The notes under the pieces are model-generated. The model saw nothing but the letters and a program-made list of their open reading frames with translations, was not told the origin of the DNA and did no database searches. Of a DNA stretch of 64,000 bases, positions 58,109-64,000 are shown in pieces (the stretch's first letter is position 1; every line of letters starts with the position of its first letter). The stretch lies in assembly GCA_021730285.1 (NCBI GenBank), contig CP082962.1:2790001-2854000 (forward strand), in the 5' to 3' direction. The position numbers and the translations under genes are program-made. This stretch comes from Desulfovibrio sp. JY (GTDB taxonomy: Bacteria; Desulfobacterota; Desulfovibrionia; Desulfovibrionales; Desulfovibrionaceae).

Positions 58109-58150
58109 GGGGCGGGCGGTCCACGGTTTTTTGAACCGGCCGTCCGCCCC
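58109..58150 (+). terminator. Stem-loop before the HDOD operon
   Basis: GGGGCGGGCGG (58109-58119) pairs with CCGTCCGCCCC (58140-58150) with one G-U, and an inner CGGTT/AACCG pair extends the structure. It lies 34 nt after the zinc-finger gene stop and just before the next promoter, so it probably ends that transcript. No U-tract. Confidence 0.45.
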
Positions 58151-58181
58151 GTGCCGTTTCGTCGTGGCGCTCCCGGCTTTC

Positions 58182-58209
58182 TTGACAGCCTTCCCCAATC
58201 CCTTATGAT
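58182..58209 (+). promoter_or_regulatory. Sigma-70 promoter of the HDOD/NtrC/kinase operon
   Basis: A consensus -35 TTGACA (58182-58187) and TATGAT (58204-58209) are 16 nt apart, predicting a transcript start near 58216. This leaves a leader of about 41 nt before the HDOD gene. Confidence 0.65.
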
Positions 58210-58256
58210 CGTCGGATAGCAGGAATGCATCGCGTTGGCGCGGGCTTGGGGGACAA

Positions 58257-59561
58257 TTGGTCAGATGCAACGTTTCCGAATTGCGGGAGGGCATGGTCCT
58301 GGCCGAGGATGTGCTCACAGCCGGCGGGCGTTTTCTCATGCCCAAGGGGACGACGCTTGACCACGGCCACCTGAAGTCCTTGCAGGCCTGGAACTTAAGC
58401 GCCGTATCCGTGGCCGCCGAGGCCACGCCTTCTGCGCCCGGGGCCTCGGACGACGGCGCGGTCGCGGCCAGGGAAGCGGCCGAAACCGTCGTGCGGGAGC
58501 GACTTTGCCGGCTCGACTGCGAGCACGAGGCCGGACGGGTGCTGTGGCGTCTGGCCCTGGAACGGGAGACGCGCCACCGGCTGGCCGGAGAGGCCGTATC
58601 CCCCGGTCAGGGCGAATCCGGGCCGCACCACCCGGGTGACGGCACCGTGGGCCGCCCGGAAGAGCTGCCGCCGCCGCTGTCCTCGCCCGAGGCGCTTTTG
58701 CGCGACGAGCCCAAGCTTGTCTCGCCCCCGGAAGTCTATCTGCGCATAAACGACGTCCTGCGCGACCCCAAAAGCACCGTCGAGGACGCAGCCGAAAGCA
58801 TCCGCCATGACCCGAGTCTGGCCGCCAAGCTCCTGCGGCTGGTCAACAGTTCCTTTTACGCCCGCACCCTGCGGGCCGTTCGCGGCCGCTTTCCGGCCAA
58901 GGTGGACAGCCTGTCCCGGGCCGTGATGGTGGTCGGTGGCCGCCAACTGGCCACGTTGGCTCTTGGCGTGTCCGTGCTGCCGCTTTTTCAGGACATTCCC
59001 CCCCACTGGGTCAACATGCGCGTATTCTGGGAGCACAGCGTGGGCTGCGCCGCCGCCGCCCAGGCCATTGCCGGGGCCTGCTCCCGGGGCAATCCCGAAA
59101 CGGCCTTCGTGGCCGGGCTGCTCCACGACATCGGCCGCATCATCGTGTTCAAGCAGGCCTCGACCCACATGGCGGCGGCCATGCGCCAGGCCGCCGACGC
59201 CAGGGAACCGCTATATAAGGCCGAACGCGACCTGCTCGGCTTCGACCACGCCGAACTCGGCGGGCATCTGCTCCACAAATGGCAGTTCCCGGCCAATCTG
59301 GAAAAGATGGTCCGCTACCACCACGACCTCGGGGAGCCGCTTTTCATCGACGAGCCGGCCGTGATCCATCTGGCCGACTGCGTGGCCACGGCCATGGGCT
59401 GGGGGGCCAGCGGCAACCGCCATGCGCCGCCGCTCGATCCCGCCGCCTGGCAGGCGCTGGGGCTGACCGGCGAGGAATTGGCCGGGCTGGTGCCGGCCAT
59501 GGAGGCGCGCCTGGCCGAAACCATGCACAGTTTTTTTCCGGACAGGGACGGGCGGGCATGA
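58257..59561 (+). CDS. HDOD-domain signalling protein
   Basis: 434 aa. The N-terminal segment VSELREGMVLAEDVLTAGGRFLMPKGTTLDHGHLKSLQAWNL is of the kind often fused to HD-GYP/HDOD proteins. The HDOD domain spans about 145-345: LVSPPEVYLRINDVLRDPKSTVEDAAESIRHDPSLAAKLLRLVNSSFY, then HSVGCAAAAQAIAGACSRG...AFVAGLLHDIGRIIVF and YHHDLGEP. It retains an HD pair, but HDOD proteins are usually non-catalytic signal integrators. The start is TTG at 58257 after GGGGGA. First gene of a three-gene signalling operon. Confidence 0.85.
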   Translation: MVRCNVSELREGMVLAEDVLTAGGRFLMPKGTTLDHGHLKSLQAWNLSAVSVAAEATPSAPGASDDGAVAAREAAETVVRERLCRLDCEHEAGRVLWRLALERETRHRLAGEAVSPGQGESGPHHPGDGTVGRPEELPPPLSSPEALLRDEPKLVSPPEVYLRINDVLRDPKSTVEDAAESIRHDPSLAAKLLRLVNSSFYARTLRAVRGRFPAKVDSLSRAVMVVGGRQLATLALGVSVLPLFQDIPPHWVNMRVFWEHSVGCAAAAQAIAGACSRGNPETAFVAGLLHDIGRIIVFKQASTHMAAAMRQAADAREPLYKAERDLLGFDHAELGGHLLHKWQFPANLEKMVRYHHDLGEPLFIDEPAVIHLADCVATAMGWGASGNRHAPPLDPAAWQALGLTGEELAGLVPAMEARLAETMHSFFPDRDGRA

Positions 59562-59592
59562 GGGCCCGGCGGCAAGACAACCTGGAGCGGTG

Positions 59593-60996
59593 ATGCCTGC
59601 GCGCATTCTGGTCATCGAAGACGACGCGGCTTTTCAGGCCATGCTGTTGGAGGCGCTTTCCTCCAAGGGCTACGATCCGGTCGGCGTGGGCTCGGCCGAG
59701 GAGGGCGTGGCCCGGGCCAGGGCCGAAGCCTTCGACCTGGTCATCACCGACGTCATGCTGCCCGGCATGGACGGCATCGAGGGCCTGTCCAGGATCAAGG
59801 AGGCCAGCCCCCAAAGCGAGGTCATCGTCATGACCGGCTACTCGGCCCGGGAAAAGGCCTTGCAGGCGGTCAGACTCGGGGCCTACGATTTTTTCACCAA
59901 GCCCTTTTCCCTGGCCGAGATGGAGGTCGTCATCCACCGGGCCCTGGAGCGCCGGGAGCTGGTCATGGAACTCTCCCGCCTCAAGTCGGCCATGGCCGCC
60001 GGGCGCGGACCGGTCATCGTGGGCCAGTCGCCGGTCATGCGGGACGTGGTGGACATGGTGCGCCGGGTGGCCCCGCTCGATTCCACGGTGCTCATTACCG
60101 GCGAATCCGGCGCGGGCAAGGAGGTGGTGGCCGACGCGGTCCAGGCGCTGAGCCTGCGGGCCGACGCCCCGTTTATCAAGGTCAATTGCGCCGCCATTCC
60201 GGAAAACCTGCTGGAGTCGGAGCTGTTCGGCCACGAGAAGGGCGCCTTTACCGGCGCGGTGGCGCTCAAAAAGGGCAAGTTCGAGCTGGCCAACGGCGGC
60301 ACCCTCATGCTCGACGAAATCGGGGACATGCCGCTTTTCCTCCAACCCAAGCTGTTGCGCGCCGTGGAGCAAAAGCAGATCGAACGCGTGGGTGGAGCGC
60401 GGCCCATCGATATCGACATCCGCATCATCGCCGCCACCAACCAGGATCTCCAGACCCTGGTCGCCGCAAAGCAGTTCCGGGCCGATCTCTACTACCGCCT
60501 GAGCGTGGCCGCCATTCCCCTGCCGCCGCTGCGCGACCGCAAGGAGGACCTGCCCCTTCTGGTCGGGCATTTCCTGGAACGCATCAACCCGCGCGTGGGT
60601 GTCAATTTGCGCGGCGTCTCCCGCGAGGGCATGCAGCTCCTGTATGCCTGCGACTGGCCGGGCAACGTCCGCCAGCTGGCCAACGCCCTGGAACGGGCGG
60701 CCATTCTCAGCTCCGGGGATGTGCTGACCGCCGCGGAAATCTCCCGGGCTCTGGACGGCACGCCCCGCCGTCCGCCCGAGGAAGCGCAGGCGCCGGTGGT
60801 CGCCGACCGGATCGGCAACCTGCGCCAGACGCTCCAGGACATGGAGCGCGGCATGATCGTGGCCGCGCTGCAAAAATCCGGCGGTTCCCAGAAGGACGCG
60901 GCCAGGCTTTTGGGGGTCAGCCCCAAAAACCTGTGGAATAAGATACAAAAGCATCGCATTGGGGCGACCGACTACGGCGCCCTGCCGGCTTCCTGA
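59593..60996 (+). CDS. NtrC-family sigma-54 response regulator
   Basis: 467 aa. The receiver domain (1-120) is intact: VIEDDAAFQ, phosphoacceptor in VITDVMLPGMDG, VMTGYS and the Lys of FFTKPFS. The AAA+ domain (about 140-365) has [33 protein letters not shown] and DWPGNVRQLAN. The Fis-type HTH is SQKDAARLLGVSPKNLWNKIQKHRI. ATG 59593 follows GGAG; a GTG 3 nt earlier is also possible. It most likely receives phosphate from the hybrid kinase encoded next. Target promoters are unknown. Confidence 0.93.
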   Translation: MPARILVIEDDAAFQAMLLEALSSKGYDPVGVGSAEEGVARARAEAFDLVITDVMLPGMDGIEGLSRIKEASPQSEVIVMTGYSAREKALQAVRLGAYDFFTKPFSLAEMEVVIHRALERRELVMELSRLKSAMAAGRGPVIVGQSPVMRDVVDMVRRVAPLDSTVLITGESGAGKEVVADAVQALSLRADAPFIKVNCAAIPENLLESELFGHEKGAFTGAVALKKGKFELANGGTLMLDEIGDMPLFLQPKLLRAVEQKQIERVGGARPIDIDIRIIAATNQDLQTLVAAKQFRADLYYRLSVAAIPLPPLRDRKEDLPLLVGHFLERINPRVGVNLRGVSREGMQLLYACDWPGNVRQLANALERAAILSSGDVLTAAEISRALDGTPRRPPEEAQAPVVADRIGNLRQTLQDMERGMIVAALQKSGGSQKDAARLLGVSPKNLWNKIQKHRIGATDYGALPAS

Positions 60997-61084
60997 TCGT
61001 TTTCGGCCTTGCCGCAGCGGCGAAAATCGGGCATCGCCCCCTGCTGACTTCCACCTTGTTGCGTACGCTGCCCGAGGAGGTTTC

Positions 61085-63544
61085 ATGGGCGACAGACGCT
61101 TGGCCGAAATCGTCTCACCCGACGTCATCGCCATTGCCCCGACCGAGACCATGCGCGCGGCCCTGGCCGTCATGCGCGACCACGGCATTTCCTGTCTTGT
61201 CGCCACCGAGGACGGCGCGCCCGTCGGCATCGTCACCGAGCGCGACATCCTGTGGGCGGCGGCCCATCGCGGCCTGGATTTCCCGGACCGGCCCGTGCGC
61301 GACGTCATGACCGCGCCGGTGGTGACCGTGGCCGGGGACACCATGCTTGTCGATGCCTACCATCTGATGGTCAAAAAGCGCCTGCGTCATCTGGTCATGG
61401 TGGACGCGGCCGGCAAGATCGGCGGCGTGCTGACCCAGTCGGATCTGGTCGAGGGGCTGGGCCATGAGGGCCTTTCGGAAATAAAGCGCGTCGGCGCCAT
61501 CATGACCCGCGACGTGGTGACCGCGCCGGGAGGCATTTCCGTGCGCGAGGCCGTCGGGCGCATGGCCGGGCGGTCCATCTCCTGTCTGGTCGTGGTCCGC
61601 GACGGCCGTCCGGCCGGCATCATCACCGAGCGCGACGTGGTGCGGCTTTTGGCCGACAATCCCCGGCTCGGCCGGCTGACGCTGTACGACATCATGAGCT
61701 GTCCGGTGGTGTGCGTGGAGGCCGACCAGCCCGTGTTCGAGGCGGCCATGCTCATGAAAAAGCGCCGCATGCGCCGACTGGTGGTGGTCGATGACGACCG
61801 CCGCCTGATGGGGCTCGTCACCCAGTCGGACATCGTGCGGGGCCTCGAAAGCCGCTACGTGCGCAGCCTCAAGTCGGCCCTGGACGAGAAGGACCAGGCG
61901 CTGCGGCACGTGGGCGACTGCCTGGGCGAAAAGACCCTCTTTCTCGACAACCTGCTGCGCAGCGCCGAAACGGGCGTCATCGCCGCCGACGAGCACTGGC
62001 GCGTCACCTATGTCAACCCGGCGGCCGAGGACATCTTTTCCATTTGCGGCACGGCCCTTGTCGGCAGGGACATCCGCGAGGTGCACGTCCAGTACGGCGT
62101 GGACCTCGGGTCGCTGGCCCGGGGGCTCGACGCCATTTCCGCCAGCCGCAGCCACGAATTTTCCTTCTCCCTTCCCGCAGGCGACGGCCCCCGCCATTAT
62201 GCCGCCCGGGCCTCGGGCATCTACGACACGCAGGGGGCCCCCGTCGGCTTCATGCTCGTGGTGCGCGACGATACCGAACGCTGCCGGGCCGGGGAGCATC
62301 TCGAACGCCTCACCCGCAACCTCGAGCGGCTCGTCATCGAACGCACGAGCGACCTGACCGCCAAGGCCCGGGAGTTGACGGAAGCCAACGAGCGCCTGCG
62401 CGATATGGACGCCATCAAAAGCGCCTTTCTCTCCTCGGTCTCCCACGAGCTGCGCACGCCGCTGACCTCGCTTTTGGGCTTTTCCAAGCTTATCGGCCGG
62501 GATTTCGGCCGGCATTTTCTGCCCCTGGCCGCTGGCGACGCCGTCCTGGCCAAGCGCGGGGCGCGCATCGTCGAGAACCTGCGCGTGCTTGCGGCCGAGG
62601 GCGAGCGCCTGGCCCGGCTGTTAAACGACTTTCTCGACCTGTCCCGCATCGAGTCCGGCCGCATGGAGTGGCGCGACCGTCCGGTGGATCTGGCCGAGGT
62701 GATCCGTAACGCGCTGGCCGCCGTGTCCGGGCTCTTCGCTTCCCGGCCGGAGGTGGATCTGGAGTCGCGGCTGCCGGAAGTCTCGCCGGTGGTGGTGGCC
62801 GATCCGGACCGGCTGGAGCAGGTCCTTTTGAATCTCATCGGCAATGCGGCCAAATTCACCACCGTGGGCGCGGTTACGGTGATGCTCGACGTGCCCCGTC
62901 CCGGGCTGGCCCGGGTGTCGGTGCGCGACACGGGACCCGGCATCGCCCCGCAGGATCGGGAACGCATCTTCGACAAATTCCGCCAGGTCGGGCGCGATCC
63001 CGAAGGCTCGGCCCCGGCCAAGGGCACGGGCCTGGGCCTGGCCATCTGCCGGGAGATCGTGACCCATTACGGCGGGCGCATCTGGGTGGAGCCTGCTCCG
63101 GCGCGCGGGGCGGCCTTCATCTTCGAACTGCCCACCGCAGCGTCCGGGGACGCGGACGCACCCGCCTCGCCGGGCAAGACGCGGCTGCGGGAAAAGCCGC
63201 TGGTCCTCGTGGTCGACGACGATCCGGCCGTGTCCTCGTTTCTCATCCAGTTCCTGGAAGGGGAGGGCTACCGGGTGGCCTCGGCCCATGACGGGGAATC
63301 GGCGCTGGCGGCGGCGGAAAAGCTGCGCCCCGGAGTGATCACCATGGATATGGCCATGCCGGGCATGGACGGCCGGGCGGCCATGGAAGCCTTGCGCCGG
63401 GACCCGGCCCTGGCCGCCATTCCCATCCTGGTCATCACCGGGCATGGCGACGCGCCGTTTGCGGCCGCCGACGCGGTGCTGCCGAAGCCCCTCGACCCCG
63501 ACAAGCTGTTGACCGCCATCGAGACGCTTTTGGCCCGGAAGTGA
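61085..63544 (+). CDS. CBS-PAS hybrid histidine kinase
   Basis: 819-aa cytoplasmic kinase with no membrane segments. Four CBS repeats fill about residues 1-255 (for example VSPDVIAIAPTETMRAALAVMRDHGISCLVATEDGAPVGIVTERDI). PAS follows (about 285-400, ETGVIAADEHWRVTYVNPAAEDIF), then a coiled coil. HisKA is FLSSVSHELRTPLTSLLGFSKL, and the ATPase domain has LIGNAAKFT, DTGPGIAP and GTGLGLAICREI. The C-terminal receiver has VVDDDPAVS, MDMAMPGMDG and LPKPLD. CBS modules bind adenylates, so the kinase may read energy charge. GAGGAGG precedes the ATG. Downstream of its NtrC partner in the operon. Confidence 0.92.
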   Translation: MGDRRLAEIVSPDVIAIAPTETMRAALAVMRDHGISCLVATEDGAPVGIVTERDILWAAAHRGLDFPDRPVRDVMTAPVVTVAGDTMLVDAYHLMVKKRLRHLVMVDAAGKIGGVLTQSDLVEGLGHEGLSEIKRVGAIMTRDVVTAPGGISVREAVGRMAGRSISCLVVVRDGRPAGIITERDVVRLLADNPRLGRLTLYDIMSCPVVCVEADQPVFEAAMLMKKRRMRRLVVVDDDRRLMGLVTQSDIVRGLESRYVRSLKSALDEKDQALRHVGDCLGEKTLFLDNLLRSAETGVIAADEHWRVTYVNPAAEDIFSICGTALVGRDIREVHVQYGVDLGSLARGLDAISASRSHEFSFSLPAGDGPRHYAARASGIYDTQGAPVGFMLVVRDDTERCRAGEHLERLTRNLERLVIERTSDLTAKARELTEANERLRDMDAIKSAFLSSVSHELRTPLTSLLGFSKLIGRDFGRHFLPLAAGDAVLAKRGARIVENLRVLAAEGERLARLLNDFLDLSRIESGRMEWRDRPVDLAEVIRNALAAVSGLFASRPEVDLESRLPEVSPVVVADPDRLEQVLLNLIGNAAKFTTVGAVTVMLDVPRPGLARVSVRDTGPGIAPQDRERIFDKFRQVGRDPEGSAPAKGTGLGLAICREIVTHYGGRIWVEPAPARGAAFIFELPTAASGDADAPASPGKTRLREKPLVLVVDDDPAVSSFLIQFLEGEGYRVASAHDGESALAAAEKLRPGVITMDMAMPGMDGRAAMEALRRDPALAAIPILVITGHGDAPFAAADAVLPKPLDPDKLLTAIETLLARK

Positions 63545-63805
63545 GGGGCCGGCTCTTTACAACGGGACGGGGATGCTTATTTGGAAGGTGTAAGGGGAGC
63601 GGTTCTCCAAGCGATATGGGAGCAACGGAAACGGAGGGCAGCGCGAAATAAACAATATCTACCATACCCAGCGCATCGAGGCGCGATTTTCCGAGATTCG
63701 CCAGACGTACTAGGAAGAGTTCCCGAAGCAAGCTTCGGAACCGGTTGTGTAAGCAACTCCTGCGTCGACGGCGAATCTCTTTTTATATGGTTCGTTCGAA
63801 AGATT
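63545..63805. other. Intergenic stretch, no supported gene
   Basis: Between the kinase gene and repeat copy C the sequence becomes less GC-rich (for example AAATAAACAATATCTACC near 63645 and TTTTTATATGG near 63780). I see no coding frame with a ribosome site and no recognisable RNA. It may hold promoters or remnants of an insertion. Confidence 0.5.
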
Positions 63806-63953
63806 CCGGGGGGAAACTTTGTCTTTCGAAAAGTTTCCCCCCGGACCCCCTTTCCAAAGACTTTTAACGATAACAGCTTGTCACCGTTGAAAGTTTTTGG
63901 GAGGGGAGAGCGCGAGAGGGGAACCCTTTTTTCAAAAAGGGTTCCCCTCTCGC
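63806..63953 (+). repeat. Dispersed two-hairpin element, copy C
   Basis: The first hairpin CCGGGGGGAAACTTT.../...AAGTTTCCCCCCGG is at 63806-63844. The conserved linker GGACCCCCTTTCCAAAGACTTTTAACGATAACAGC follows in pieces, then GGGAGGGGAGAGC. The second 42-nt hairpin at 63912-63953 is identical to that of copy A. The rest of the window to 64000 shows nothing further. Confidence 0.88.
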
Positions 63954-64000
63954 ATCGCTTTCCATTTCCGCCCCTCTAGATCGTACCGTCAGCGGGTGGG

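Noticed and set aside
63581-63979. 132-codon frame at the right end of the window
   Set aside because: It runs through repeat copy C, has no Shine-Dalgarno and no recognisable sequence.
1-64000. CRISPR arrays, rRNA, tRNA or known riboswitches
   Set aside because: No regularly spaced direct repeats, cloverleaf-like sequences or recognisable riboswitch cores were seen on either strand by eye; a tRNAscan/Infernal run would settle it.

Overview
The window is about 64 kb of high-GC DNA. It looks like the chromosome of a Desulfovibrionaceae sulfate reducer, probably of the Solidesulfovibrio / Desulfovibrio magneticus type. That placement is an inference from base composition, a complete E. coli-like complex I operon, CgeB-type glycosyltransferases next to flagellar genes, and dispersed hairpin repeats. 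No database search was possible. There is no sign of a prophage, transposase, CRISPR array, rRNA or tRNA, so this is ordinary chromosome with several small accessory units.

Layout. 1-9.9 kb (minus strand): nuoA, a fused nuoBCD, nuoE, F, G, H, I, J, K and the start of nuoL, with a credible sigma-70 promoter upstream of nuoA and hairpin repeats between nuoBCD and nuoE. 10.2-14.8 kb: an EAL-CBS-GGDEF cyclic-di-GMP protein, a sialic/pseudaminic-type sugar acid synthase and an orphan MlaF-like ATPase. 14.8-18.6 kb: an exported acetolactate decarboxylase, a membrane protein with a pseudopilin-like tail and an O-antigen ligase/polymerase. 19.2-24.3 kb: a polysaccharide deacetylase, two glycosyltransferases and a sigma-54 activator with a degenerate receiver. 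24.4-28.3 kb: LysE exporter, DinB protein, hybrid kinase and glyoxalase-fold protein. 28.5-34.2 kb: dnaE, then queD, a deaminase with an unfamiliar N-terminal half, and dtd. 34.3-39.4 kb: an RsbW/STAS pair followed by three overlapping glycosyltransferase genes. 39.6-45.2 kb: fliK, flgD, flgE, a terminator and flagellin, whose leader carries two GGA motifs that look like CsrA sites. 45.4-52.3 kb: rnc, a phosphotransacetylase-like BioD/DRTGG protein, a 98-aa protein, a 1061-aa periplasmic repeat protein, an RluA-type enzyme and a 59-aa FlgM-like protein. 52.5-57.3 kb: a LexA/CI-type repressor and a tiny zinc-ribbon gene, each preceded by the same GTTTAT-N4-ATAAAC operator, then MFS, FliL-like, phosphatase, secreted and LUD proteins. 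57.4-63.5 kb: a zinc-finger protein and an HDOD / NtrC / CBS-PAS hybrid kinase signalling operon.

Three observations stand out. First, a dispersed element of about 165 bp made of two near-perfect hairpins occurs in three full copies plus a diverged one. Its arms change in a compensatory way between copies, and one copy supplies the last codons of a glycosyltransferase. Second, the repressor/zinc-ribbon pair has two identical operators, and the first overlaps an apparently leaderless promoter. Third, the flagellin leader presents an ACAAGGA motif in a hairpin loop and a second one at the ribosome binding site.

Functionally, much of the window concerns the cell surface and motility (sugar acid synthesis, polymer assembly, glycosyltransferases, flagellar hook and filament) together with signalling proteins (c-di-GMP, sigma-54, partner switching, hybrid kinases). 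These sit beside housekeeping genes (complex I, dnaE, rnc).
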